NCBI GenBank assembly: GCA_913061285.1
Contig: CAJXVR010000011.1
Location: forward strand, 1 to 50,871
Direction of reading: 5' to 3'
Origin: an uncultured Verrucomicrobiota bacterium
GTDB taxonomy: Bacteria > Verrucomicrobiota > Verrucomicrobiia > Limisphaerales > AAA164-E04
DNA: 50,871 bases
In this document: piece by piece, positions 18,511-26,847 of the stretch
Layout of the letters: each line of letters opens with the position of its first letter
How positions within the stretch are numbered: the stretch's first letter is position 1
Notes under the pieces: model-generated
Told to the model about the DNA's origin: nothing
What the model saw: only the letters and a program-made list of their open reading frames with translations
Databases searched by the model: none
Translations under genes and position numbers: made by a program

Positions 18511-18783
18511 CTCAAGTTGGTTGGGAATTGAGAACAATCGATGGAAAACCGGTTCGCTGGGGTGAACGGTGTCGACAGGATGGAGTGCTTTCCCAATAAT
18601 TGGAAAGATCAAGAGAGGGGTATTGATAGGTTTTTTAAGCGAAAGGCTATTGAGCCATTCGACCTTGGATATTCAGGAGTGCGGAATCCGAAGCCTCCTA
18701 TGATTCCCGGTAACGTTGAAACCTAGTGGGGGGGGCGAAACCTTAGGGGCGTTCGGTATTCTTTGGGAGTGAAGGAAAGTGCC

Positions 18784-19029
18784 TTAGGGAGCAAGGTCTC
18801 CGAATTCTTGAATGGCTTTGAGGAGCGTGTCGTATTCTTCGCGGCATTCTTGGCAAAGGTCGAGATGATGCGCAACGGCTTGGAGCGCCGTCGGAATCGA
18901 TTGCTTTGCAAGTTCTAGTTCAGCAAATTCACTCACAAGGTCGAGACACTCATTGCAGTTCAGCTCGAATTCGCGTGTTTTATCGAGCACTGCAGAGAGG
19001 CTCTTCAATTGATCGTTCGAGAGCTTCAT
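18784..19029 (-). CDS. Zinc-finger anti-sigma factor-like protein
   Basis: An 81-residue protein with C25/C28 and the HxxxCxxC motif HLDLCQEC (H55, C59, C62), the pattern of zf-HC2 anti-sigma domains that bind ECF sigma factors. No TM helix, so it would be cytoplasmic. Its start overlaps the stop of the sigma factor (ATGA, 19026-19029), so the two are coupled and made in fixed ratio. Confidence 0.75.
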   Translation of the reverse strand: MKLSNDQLKSLSAVLDKTREFELNCNECLDLVSEFAELELAKQSIPTALQAVAHHLDLCQECREEYDTLLKAIQEFGDLAP

Positions 19030-19631
19030 ACCGTCATACCTCGCTCTGATGTTGTAAAATCATTTCCACTAAAACCTCGGGCCTCCAGGGCTCGCCGAAG
19101 CGCTTTGCGAGCATCGTGAAACAATTTGTAGATGTTGTTCCGTGTTGTCGAGAGCTGGCGAGCGATCTCATCTTGTGGCATCCCGCTGAGCTCACATAGC
19201 AAGACGTCTCGTTGTTTGGCCGTTAGATCAGTCATGATCACTTCTCGTATCATCCTTGCCAGGTCACGCTGTTCGGAACTTTCCCTGGGGCCATCAACCT
19301 GATCTTGTTCGCCTTCAAAAGTGCCTTGTTGTTCTCGGAGCTGGTCAAGTGACACATTGTTCCACTCCTTTCGACGTATTTCGTTGAAAGCGATCCGAAG
19401 TGCAATTGCCATGACCCAGGAGGTGAACCGACTTCGGCCTTGAAAGCTATCTTTTCGTTCTGACACTCGAATCAGCGTCATTTGCACGATATCCGAGATG
19501 AAGCTGTGATCAGTAGAGGCCCGCCCTGAGAGTGCGGCTGGCAAGACTCGTGTTAAATAGGCACGCAATCCTTCCAAGGCCAGAGATTGCTCTTCAGCAC
19601 TTCCACTAAGGTCTTGATGCCAATGGTCCAT
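19026..19631 (-). CDS. ECF-type RNA polymerase sigma factor
   Basis: A 201-residue sigma factor from the ATG at 19631 (a TTG at 19646 is also in frame). Region 2 has DIVQMTLIRVSERKDSF and FTSWVMAIALRIAFNEIRR. Region 4 has LTAKQRDVLLCELSGMPQDE and IARQLSTTRNNIYKLFHDAR, the -35-binding helix-turn-helix. It is followed by its zinc-finger partner and is divergent from the YHS and AhpD-like genes at 20016-21060, which may be its targets. Confidence 0.92.
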   Translation of the reverse strand: MDHWHQDLSGSAEEQSLALEGLRAYLTRVLPAALSGRASTDHSFISDIVQMTLIRVSERKDSFQGRSRFTSWVMAIALRIAFNEIRRKEWNNVSLDQLREQQGTFEGEQDQVDGPRESSEQRDLARMIREVIMTDLTAKQRDVLLCELSGMPQDEIARQLSTTRNNIYKLFHDARKALRRALEARGFSGNDFTTSERGMTV

Positions 19632-20015
19632 GAATCTTTTGGTCAAAGGCCCGGCAATTCCTCGATTGAGTGAACGAAAAGGGCGTAGGGAAAGCTACTT
19701 GGGCTGATGTTGTTTCAACAAGCGGAATTGTCCCTGATTCGTCTCGATCTTTTCATGCTCGCCAGGGAGGGGAGTCTCGTTTTGCTGATTTCTTATTCTT
19801 CGACTAGAACGGCTCCTGAGTCGTCCTTCTCTATTTCGAGCAGATGCCGCTTTCTTGTGATCCCTCAAGAGTCGCGATTTCATTCCACTCGCTTCGATAT
19901 TCTAACGGTGAAAAATGTTTTTTCAAGAGAGGGGTAAGAATCCGGCGCTTCGCTGTGTCTAGACATTAACCGTCAATTCTGTCGGTCAGAGAAACGTCGA
20001 AACATAGCAAATATT
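19632..20015. promoter_or_regulatory. Divergent intergenic region, sigma operon / YHS operon
   Basis: 384 bases separate the divergent sigma-factor and YHS genes and must hold both promoters. I looked for an AAC...CGTC-type ECF promoter upstream of the YHS gene and did not find one with correct spacing. No other structure seen. Confidence 0.4.
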
Positions 20016-20477
20016 ATGAAGAATATCATACGTAAATCACTCCTCGCCCTTGTCACCTCAATGCTCATCTCAGCGGCTGTTGGTGGAGAGCTCGTCAATG
20101 TCGCTGGCGCGAGTGGCATCGCTTTGAGCGGATATGACCCTGTTGCCTTCTTTACTGAACACAAGGCGGTGAATGGAGATCCGGGAATCACGGCCAAACA
20201 CGACGGAGCTAGTTTCTTGTTCGCTAGCAAATCGAACCGAAAACTTTTCAATCGCAATCCTGAAAAATATGCCCCCCAGTATGGAGGTTTTTGCGCCTTT
20301 GGTGCTTCGGTCAATGCCCTTTTCCCGGTAGATATTAGCACGTGGCAGATTCGGAATGGGAAACTGTATCTCAATCTCAATCAGGAGATTCTTAAAGCCT
20401 TCAATAAAGATCTTAATGGAGCCATCGCAAAGGCGAACAAGAACTGGCCGAAGCTTGAGAAGAAGTATTCCAAGTAG
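20016..20477 (+). CDS. Secreted YHS-domain protein
   Basis: A 153-residue protein with a signal peptide (LLALVTSMLISAAVGG). The YHS-like core follows: ALSGYDPVAFF, FLFASKSNRKLFNRNPEKYAPQYGGFCAFG and a late WQIRNGKLYLNLN strand. YHS domains are small metal-binding modules found in copper ATPases and oxygenases; stand-alone secreted forms are common but uncharacterised. The cysteine in GGFC is the usual metal-site candidate. The AhpD-like gene starts 41 bases downstream on the same strand. Confidence 0.88.
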   Translation: MKNIIRKSLLALVTSMLISAAVGGELVNVAGASGIALSGYDPVAFFTEHKAVNGDPGITAKHDGASFLFASKSNRKLFNRNPEKYAPQYGGFCAFGASVNALFPVDISTWQIRNGKLYLNLNQEILKAFNKDLNGAIAKANKNWPKLEKKYSK

Positions 20478-20517
20478 TCTGAAACAGCTGGATATATAAC
20501 CTAAAGCGACAATTATT

Positions 20518-21060
20518 ATGCGAATTGCACCTGTGACTCATACTAGTGCTAATGATGCAACGAAATCCTTGTTGGACTCGGTTCAGAATACCATGGGAAT
20601 GGTTCCGAACGTGATCGCGACAATGGCCCATTCTCCGGTGGTCACTCAAGCCTACTTGGGGCTCAATCAAGGTCTCTCCGGTGGAAGTTTGGATCCGAAA
20701 TTACAGGAGCGTTTGGCACTGGCCATCGGAGAGTTCAATGACTGTTCCTATTGTGTCTCGGCCCATTGCGCTCTTGGAAGTAAGGCCGGGCTTGAGCGAG
20801 ATGAGATTGAACGAGCAAGGCACGCTGATTCGGATTGTGAAACGGCGAGGGCTATTCTTCAGTTCGCTCGAACGATCGTTGAAAGACGAGGTCGAGTTTC
20901 TGATCAAGACATTGCTGAGGTTCGTAGCAAGGGGCTTGGGGACCGAGAGATTGTTGAGATTTTGGGGCACGTAGCGCTCAATACTTTGACGAACTATCTA
21001 AACCACATCGCTGGAACAGAAATTGATTTTCCGGTGGCGCCTAAGCTTGCAAGGGTTTGA
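20518..21060 (+). CDS. Carboxymuconolactone decarboxylase / AhpD-like protein
   Basis: A 180-residue all-helical protein with the redox motif EFNDCSYCVSAH: E72, C76, C79 and H83, the arrangement of AhpD-type alkylhydroperoxidases in which the CxxC pair reduces peroxide. The preceding MAHSPVVTQAYLGLNQGL helix is typical of the family. It probably forms an operon with the YHS gene, near an ECF sigma/anti-sigma pair, which suggests an oxidative-stress role. Substrate not known. Confidence 0.9.
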   Translation: MRIAPVTHTSANDATKSLLDSVQNTMGMVPNVIATMAHSPVVTQAYLGLNQGLSGGSLDPKLQERLALAIGEFNDCSYCVSAHCALGSKAGLERDEIERARHADSDCETARAILQFARTIVERRGRVSDQDIAEVRSKGLGDREIVEILGHVALNTLTNYLNHIAGTEIDFPVAPKLARV

Positions 21061-21226
21061 TGCAAAGCTCTCAATGAATTGGCTCCGCTCCGTTCTCCGC
21101 TTCTTGGCTTTATGCTCGGAAGCGGAATCTTTCTTTTGATTGATCGCGCCTGTAAGTCGTCTTTCAAGACACCCTCGGGCGATTCTGGAGAATGGTGTCG
21201 TGGGATTTACGCGGTAGGAATTGAGG

Positions 21227-22282
21227 CTAATCTTCTTCCACGTAGGCGAAGTTGAAAGCCACCGTAGCATCTGAATCCGTAATGGTTAGGTCTTGAATGA
21301 GCGCACCGGCTTTGCGGTGACGGGCTTTGATTTGGTAGGTGCCTGGCGGAAGGTCTGGAATCGAATAATTTCCCTTGGGTGAGGTGATTGCGAAATAGGG
21401 ATGGTCGACAAGGCTGACGTAGGCAAACATCCAGGGATTAATGTCGCTCTTGAATCGGAGGAACTCTTCTGGCTCAGCAAAGGAGGTGCGTATAGGGGGG
21501 GCGCCCGGTAGAATTGTTGCGTGGAATACAGGATTGCCGGAGTTCGGTCGTGAACTGCTCATCAGTGAAAAAAGACTATCATCTTTGCTAATGAATTGAA
21601 TGGTTTGTCCGGTTCGGCAGGCTGAGACATAGGGGGACAACCAGCATCCCTCTTGGGTGATTGTATGTTTCGGCAATTCTACTTCGTTGGCTGGGCTTTC
21701 GATACCAAGTACCGTGACGAAAACGTCGCCGAGTCCACCGTCTTCGGTGACAAAGAAACGGGTGGTTGGAGCCCTTCCTGGAAATCGGCGTGCGTAGTTG
21801 GCAGCACAGACGGAATCGAGGGGGAGAGCTCTCTCGCTTGGAAGATCGCCACTGATTGAAATTGTGCCCGAAACTGTGAATCTTCCTGGTTCTGAAATCG
21901 TTGCGTCGGGGAGCGTGGGAGGAGTGGGGGCGGTTGGGATTTCCGGTGCCTGAACTAAGTTCCCGGTTGGGAGCGATCTCAAAGCTTGAATGCCTGAGTG
22001 AGCATAGGCGACGGGTCGAATGTCGGTCCGACTAGTTTGACGCTCCAGGCTCTGATTCACTGAGAGCACTCGCCGTTCGGTTTTGGCATGGGCGTCACTT
22101 CTGAGTGCGAAATGGTGTTGAGTCACATTGACCCTGGCGGCGAAGTGTTGCGTTTGCTCGGTCGCCGGGTTGCTCGGTGCGTCCGCATGAGTAATTCGGG
22201 ACTCCTTCGTGAACCGAACCACCGTCCCAATGAGGAGGGTGACAAGAACGGCGACAAGGAAGTCAGATCTTCGAGTTCTCAT
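21227..22282 (-). CDS. Membrane-anchored cupredoxin-like protein with carboxypeptidase-regulatory domain, metal residues lost
   Basis: A 351-residue protein. N-terminal TM anchor (about residues 8-24), a low-complexity Thr/Pro linker to about 130, a cupredoxin-like beta domain, then a carboxypeptidase-regulatory beta sandwich (GNYSIPDLPPGTYQIKARHR). In active relatives known from PVC genomes the domain carries an NSDxxLHNxH strand and a CDVHPWM motif. Here these read KDDSLFSLM and SDINPWM, so the His, Cys and His that would bind copper are Phe, Ser and Asn. An electron-transfer role is therefore unlikely. Confidence 0.65.
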   Translation of the reverse strand: MRTRRSDFLVAVLVTLLIGTVVRFTKESRITHADAPSNPATEQTQHFAARVNVTQHHFALRSDAHAKTERRVLSVNQSLERQTSRTDIRPVAYAHSGIQALRSLPTGNLVQAPEIPTAPTPPTLPDATISEPGRFTVSGTISISGDLPSERALPLDSVCAANYARRFPGRAPTTRFFVTEDGGLGDVFVTVLGIESPANEVELPKHTITQEGCWLSPYVSACRTGQTIQFISKDDSLFSLMSSSRPNSGNPVFHATILPGAPPIRTSFAEPEEFLRFKSDINPWMFAYVSLVDHPYFAITSPKGNYSIPDLPPGTYQIKARHRKAGALIQDLTITDSDATVAFNFAYVEED

Positions 22283-23357
22283 ATACTTTAGTGAACCAGA
22301 GCCCTATCCAGGGATCAACACTTTGCTCACTCGATCGGTGTCAGATTGTTTCTTTGAGATTACTTATAGGGAGTAGAGTTGGGCTGTGAGCGGAATCAGT
22401 TTTGTGCTGTGGTTGGTATGTTCGTTCGTTGTTGGGCTTGAGATCGAATGCGTTTTCTCTGGAGAGAGAGTAAATCCTACGGATTCTCTCGTTTTGGGTC
22501 AGTGGGTATGAACCCGAAGAATTCGTCAAGCCCGGGCTAGGGTGTTGACGTTTTCTGAGGAGAAAATTGCGAGAGTAGGTTGAGGCTGCCATCCGTAGCA
22601 AGTGACTGCTGGATTGTGTTTGGAACGAACACTTGAGAGGTTATGACGACTGATTCTGAAGGTGTTTATGAGAAATGGACGGATTGTTCGTGGAGGCTTT
22701 GTTCGGAGCTTCATTGCGTGCTATTTGCTCTTCGTGTTCCCAACTCCTGATGCGCAGATAAGGTAACTTATTCTCTCGGTATCCTCCAATGAAGCTGCGA
22801 TTCCGGCCGCCTACAGTAGCGGAGGCGAAGTAGAGTCTTGAGATTTCCGACCACGGATGCTGGATCGGGAGACGACTCGGCGACATGAGTTAGCGCGCCG
22901 ACAGAAGGAGCTTGATCGCATGCCTGATTTGATTCTTCCGACCTTCCTTCCGAAATTGGCAGGGGCATCGGTCAAGAGTCGGCCAACAGAATGAGATGAG
23001 ATCCTGATTCTCGAGAGGAATATGGAAAATTCGTTGTCCTTAGGGGATGAAGCTGGTGGGCATCCTGGGAGTTTCGTTCCAGGTTACGTCCCCTGTCTTC
23101 AGAAGTTTATTGGAGAATCCTAAGTTCCCATCGTCGCCAGAACCTATGAACCGCCTTGTTATTCTTGAATCGGCATGGGCCTTGCTCTTCTCAATTTGTG
23201 GAGATTGTATGGCCGTTTGCTTGTGGGACGGCCACGAGGGAAAACCCTGGGAGACGGAAGCTCAGGAGGCGTCTTCCAGGGTGTTTCCCTTGTTAGTCTG
23301 ACTTTTTGGCAGAATGGGCGGTTTGAAGAAACCGACTCGGTGGACTTTTTTTGAGTG
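22283..23357. other. Gene-poor stretch of about 1.1 kb
   Basis: No gene I can support. A 46-codon frame at 22857-22994 (MLDRETTRRHELARRQKELD) has no clear start signal and no recognisable family. The only clear structure is the long inverted repeat at 23234-23293. Confidence 0.5.
23234..23293. repeat. Long imperfect inverted repeat (hairpin)
   Basis: The left arm ACGAGGGAAAACCCTGGGAG and the right arm, whose reverse complement begins ACAAGGGAAACACCCTGGAA, pair over about 23 bases with few mismatches, around a loop of about 14 bases. It lies between 22283 and the small gene at 23358. There is no U tract on the plus strand. It could be a REP/MITE-like element or a structured RNA. Confidence 0.6.
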
Positions 23358-23747
23358 ATGGATAGTGAACAGATTGAGCGGCTTGAGAATTCGTTGGCAG
23401 ATCTCAAAGAGCTGGCTGCTAGCATTGAGGCAGGAAGCGTTTGTCGTGAGGATGTTCTATGGCGCTTGAGAAGTTATTTCCATGTCGTTAGTTTTCTCAG
23501 TCGTGAGTTTGAAGAGAAAGTCGCTGACGATGAACAGACTCTTGTGGCCGCTAACGTTCTCGGTGACATTCAGGGATTGGTGAGCGAGCTTATTCTTGAG
23601 CTGGCGGACCAGGAGCTTTCAGAGTCGGAGGAAGAGGAGTTGACGACATCGCTGTCACCCCTGCCGAGGGTCGCTTCGTTAGCAGTCAATCCTAGTATCA
23701 TTCCTTTTCCGGATCGAAAGATGGGAACTCCTGAGGATCGCTGGTGA
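23358..23747 (+). CDS. Small hypothetical protein
   Basis: A 129-residue acidic, mainly helical protein (MDSEQIERLENSLADLKELA; REFEEKVADDEQTLVAANVL) with a disordered C-terminus (NPSIIPFPDRKMGTP). No TM, signal or known domain. ATG at 23358 is used; a GTG one codon upstream is possible. Codon use looks like that of neighbouring genes. Function unknown. Confidence 0.55.
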   Translation: MDSEQIERLENSLADLKELAASIEAGSVCREDVLWRLRSYFHVVSFLSREFEEKVADDEQTLVAANVLGDIQGLVSELILELADQELSESEEEELTTSLSPLPRVASLAVNPSIIPFPDRKMGTPEDRW

Positions 23748-23839
23748 TTTAGGTAATCCTTCCAACCTTTCCTGTTTCCTTGCGACGGTTTGTTGCTATC
23801 GGCTTGACCGAATCAGGCTGTTGATGACAGCGTCTGACC

Positions 23840-24202
23840 GTGGCTCGTCAAAGTGAGTTCGTCGATTATACCTTAGAACTACTGGCTGACTTGGGTCCAG
23901 TTGGGGCAAAGTCCATGTTCGGTGGCTATGGCCTGTACCTCGACGGCACGATGTTCGGGATCATTGCTGACGAGGTGATTTATATTAAGGCGGATGAGTT
24001 GAATCGCGAAGCGTTTACCAGCGAAGGACTTGAGCCTTTTCGGTTGGAGAGCAAGAACGCAGTCATGTCCTACTACACCGTGCCAGAGTCGGCGATGGAT
24101 GATCCGACAGAGATGTGTCGATGGGGGCAACTTGGGGTCGAGGCCGCCGTGCGGGCGAAGATTTCGAAGAAGCGGCCCAAGAAGCGGACAGCTAAGAAAT
24201 AG
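23840..24202 (+). CDS. TfoX N-terminal domain protein
   Basis: A 120-residue protein starting at GTG and covering the TfoX/Sxy N-terminal domain: FVDYTLELLADLGPV, SMFGGYGLYLDGTMFGIIAD, and the late YYTVPESAMDDP segment. The Lys-rich tail (SKKRPKKRTAKK) may bind nucleic acid. In Gammaproteobacteria TfoX activates competence genes with CRP; the isolated N-terminal domain is widespread and its role elsewhere is unknown. Confidence 0.88.
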   Translation: MARQSEFVDYTLELLADLGPVGAKSMFGGYGLYLDGTMFGIIADEVIYIKADELNREAFTSEGLEPFRLESKNAVMSYYTVPESAMDDPTEMCRWGQLGVEAAVRAKISKKRPKKRTAKK

Positions 24203-24223
24203 AGGGCATATTTTGCCGAGATT

Positions 24224-24700
24224 CTACTCCGACGCTTGGAGGGCCATTTCAAGCCGGTCGATAAAGGCGACTTGGGGTGATTTGAGTTTCTTGCGAGCGA
24301 TCGATACCGGAAAGAATTCGGCCCGGTCAATCTCGGGGATCTGAATGAAAGTACCGCTCTTCTTTGGCCACTCGATTTCGATCAGATTGCTTTCAACCTT
24401 GTCGACTGAGATGCTTGATCCCTCGAATGCCCATCCGTGAACAATCTTGCCTCCTGCTTGTTGAATGGAGCCGAGTTGGATGAACGCTGTCTGAGGGACA
24501 GAAATGCCCGTTTCCTCGTGGAACTCCCTAAGAGCGGTTTCGAACGGGGTTTCGGCGGCTTCAAATTCTCCCTTAGGAATGGACCAAACCCCCTCGTCGC
24601 GATGCTCGTTCTTCGGGCCGCCTGGATGGGCGATAAAGACTTCTAGAACCTCTCGGCTAATCCGATACATTAGGAGCCCTGCGCTTTGGCGTTTACCCAT
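24224..24700 (-). CDS. Nudix hydrolase
   Basis: A 158-residue protein with a complete Nudix box, G44-x5-E50-x7-R58-E59-F-H-E62-E63-T-G65-I, in EFEAAETPFETALREFHEET. The N-terminus SAGLLMYRI and the segment PGGPKNEHRDEGVWSIPKG match the diadenosine/dinucleoside polyphosphate-type NTP pyrophosphohydrolase subgroup. It cleaves a nucleoside diphosphate linked to another group; the exact substrate cannot be told. It converges with the TfoX-N gene. Confidence 0.92.
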   Translation of the reverse strand: MGKRQSAGLLMYRISREVLEVFIAHPGGPKNEHRDEGVWSIPKGEFEAAETPFETALREFHEETGISVPQTAFIQLGSIQQAGGKIVHGWAFEGSSISVDKVESNLIEIEWPKKSGTFIQIPEIDRAEFFPVSIARKKLKSPQVAFIDRLEMALQASE

Positions 24701-24763
24701 GAGCGGTCGTCTTTAGGGGAGTAAGATCGGTCTCAGTATTGTGAAGTAACGCCGAGCTTGGTG

Positions 24764-25504
24764 CTATGCCTGGAATGCTGTTGCGATCAGCCCGATTAAG
24801 CCCCCAAAGACTCCGCCCCAAACGACGAGCCATCCTAGGTGTTCCCGGATCATTTGCTGAATGATCTCCTTAACCATTTCCGGAGTGAGCTCATCGAGGC
24901 GTTTGCTGACAATCACGCTGACTTTCTCGAGGATTTCATCCGTTGTGCTACTGGATTGTAGATTTTCTCTTAGGGTCTTTTGAAATGGTTCGCTAGTACT
25001 GATGGACTCGAGTGCCGCTGCAATTTTCACCTTAAATGGATCTCGCAACGGTTCGAGTGCATTGGGGCCGCCAACCATGGACAGCATCCCACCAAGCGGA
25101 GACTCGGTGATAGCCTCGATTAAGGCCTCGAAGGCTGGAGTGAAATCCGTTTGCTCGATAATCGGTGCTAGATCTACCTTGGGAGCTTCCTCAGTCTCGG
25201 ATTCTGGTCCGAAGAGTCGTTTGACATTCTCGCTGGTAAAGAATTGTCTCATCATGAGTTCATGAATCCCCTTCTTAAACTCCTGAAAGTGGAGGGGAAT
25301 AATCCCTGATCCATACAGTCCCGGGACCTTTTCAAAGAGCATGTGGATGGCGAGCCAATTGGTCACGGCCCCGGAAAGGGCGAAAAGCCCCATATTGGTA
25401 ACCGGAGCGCGGAAAGGCTCAGGGAGTATGGTGCCAATGCCCAGACAGGCAGCGGCGGTGAGGTTCGTGGTTAAGCTCTTGTTGGATTGGTCAATCTTGC
25501 TCAT
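24764..25504 (-). CDS. DUF445-family membrane protein
   Basis: A 246-residue protein with a hydrophobic region at about residues 14-55 containing LSGAVTNWLAIHMLFEKVPG and YGSGIIPLHFQEFK, hallmarks of DUF445, and a C-terminal TM helix (LVVWGGVFGGLIGLIATAF). The middle is a soluble helical domain. Inner-membrane location is predicted; the function of the family is unknown. Confidence 0.8.
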   Translation of the reverse strand: MSKIDQSNKSLTTNLTAAACLGIGTILPEPFRAPVTNMGLFALSGAVTNWLAIHMLFEKVPGLYGSGIIPLHFQEFKKGIHELMMRQFFTSENVKRLFGPESETEEAPKVDLAPIIEQTDFTPAFEALIEAITESPLGGMLSMVGGPNALEPLRDPFKVKIAAALESISTSEPFQKTLRENLQSSSTTDEILEKVSVIVSKRLDELTPEMVKEIIQQMIREHLGWLVVWGGVFGGLIGLIATAFQA

Positions 25505-25564
25505 CGGAAGCCGCCTGTAGTGCCCCCAAATGCGAAAGAATACAAGTCAAAGCTTCGATCCAAG

Positions 25565-26008
25565 TCAATTGAGGAGCCGAAGTGAAAAGGGATACCGATA
25601 CTGTTCCCCGTGACTGGCTTTGACTGAGGCGAAAATGGAGAGACCAATGTTGAAGAGGAGGAGAGCCGGAAGCAGCAAAAACCACCCAAGAATCGGGATG
25701 AGACAAAAGATAAATTGGAGGCCAGCCATCGTTATCTGGAAATTTGTCGATTCTCGGCCTTGCTCATCCACGGATGGGTACTCGTTTCGTTTCACTAGCC
25801 AAACGATCAATGGCCCGACAAATCCTAGCGGGAGGAAAAAGGTGAGTGAAACGATATTGATACAGAGCCCGATAAGGGCCGCAAGATGGCAAAACATTGA
25901 CCAATTTCGGGAGGTGCGCTCTGTTTCGCTGAGGTTGCTGCCACAGGACTGGCCTGATTGAGCTGCATTGCTCGCGTTCTGGTCCGAATTTGAGTTGATT
26001 TCAGTCAT
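25565..26008 (-). CDS. DUF4870-family membrane protein
   Basis: A 147-residue protein with a polar N-terminus and three TM segments: FCHLAALIGLCINIVSLTFF, LPLGFVGPLIVWLVKR and FIFCLIPILGWFLLLPALLL. The motif WLVKRNEYPSVDEQGRES, close to the family's K-x-x-x-P-x-V-D-x-x-G-x-E/K, is diagnostic of DUF4870. The ATG at 26008 is used; a GTG seven codons upstream is in frame. Function unknown. Confidence 0.85.
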   Translation of the reverse strand: MTEINSNSDQNASNAAQSGQSCGSNLSETERTSRNWSMFCHLAALIGLCINIVSLTFFLPLGFVGPLIVWLVKRNEYPSVDEQGRESTNFQITMAGLQFIFCLIPILGWFLLLPALLLFNIGLSIFASVKASHGEQYRYPFSLRLLN

Positions 26009-26029
26009 CCGTTGCTCGAGCTCCGTCAC

Positions 26030-26490
26030 TCTTGTCTTGGGATAGTAGTGGTCTGAGAGAGCAATTCAACCTGATTTGTTGCCTGTCAGCCGGTCCCTTT
26101 CCCCCATTATTTAGAGAAAAATGTGCCCCAATGGAGAGGGTGCCGTTCGGAGATCAGTGTGGTCTGAAGCGGATAGCCTCTCTCAAGGAGGTCGTTTTGA
26201 TCCTCATAATTTCAGCCATGCTCCTTTGGTCGTTCCTTCAAAACGGGCCGATTACTGGCCTGATTGCACGAGTCGGATGTGTGCAATATAAAGCGGAACT
26301 AATTTGTTGCTATGGTCGAGAGCCAGGTCTAGTAGTGTTACTCGTTGAGGATTAAGGCCTCAAAGGATCTGTGGCGATGTACGCAATGTTTGTCGAGGAT
26401 ACGATACCTCTCGAGAAAGAGGCATCTTCGATAGGTTGAGCTGAATGCTCAAGGAGCTGGGTGCATCTTCCGTCAATTAAGAACCAATAG
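26030..26490. promoter_or_regulatory. Region upstream of the type I R-M-like cluster
   Basis: About 460 bases between the divergent DUF4870 gene and the GIY-YIG-like gene. A frame at 26032-26355 lacks any family resemblance and has atypical composition, so it is not called. The promoter of the cluster must lie here; no -35/-10 pair or operator was convincing by eye. Confidence 0.4.
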
Positions 26491-26847
26491 ATGCTGCTGA
26501 TGAAAACGATTTCGACCTGTGTTTGGTTTGGCAAATCTGAGCACTCCTATGAGTACCAGATATTTTCAATAGATACCGTGTTTCGAGATGTTGGAGGGAA
26601 TTTTATTCTCTGCGACCACGATGCTCTCGGAGAATGGAATCCCCTATATATCGGGCAGGCTCACGATCTATTTAACCTCTTGGGTAACGAGAATCTGAAG
26701 GAATGGATGACTCGGCAGGGAGTCACTCATATTCATGTTCACCTTGAAAGAGACAAGGACCGACGTGAGCAAGAGAAAGCTGACTTGATTGAGCGCTTTC
26801 GGCCTCGGTTGAATCGAGTAAGCCTGCACGAGCTGGGGCATGACTGA
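26491..26847 (+). CDS. GIY-YIG-like protein, catalytic residues degenerate
   Basis: A 118-residue protein (ATG at 26491; ATG at 26500 equally possible) resembling single-domain GIY-YIG proteins. The second motif YIG is present (residues 53-55 in WNPLYIGQAHDL), as are THIHVH, a candidate glutamate E95 and the closing P-x-x-N. The first motif GIY is replaced by NFI (37-39). In relatives YIG is followed by DL-x-x-R-L with the catalytic arginine; here the sequence is DLFNLL, so the Arg is Leu, and the following His pair is lost. It overlaps the HsdS-like start by 8 bases, so it is part of the cluster that follows. Probably not a nuclease; DNA or protein binding is an inference. Confidence 0.65.
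   Translation: MLLMKTISTCVWFGKSEHSYEYQIFSIDTVFRDVGGNFILCDHDALGEWNPLYIGQAHDLFNLLGNENLKEWMTRQGVTHIHVHLERDKDRREQEKADLIERFRPRLNRVSLHELGHD

Noticed and set aside
22857..22994. 46-codon frame MLDRETTRRHELARRQ
   Set aside because: Short, no family, no ribosome-binding site and isolated in a gene-poor region.
26032..26355. 107-codon frame upstream of the R-M-like cluster
   Set aside because: No recognisable domain, Cys-rich atypical composition and no start signal; treated as intergenic.
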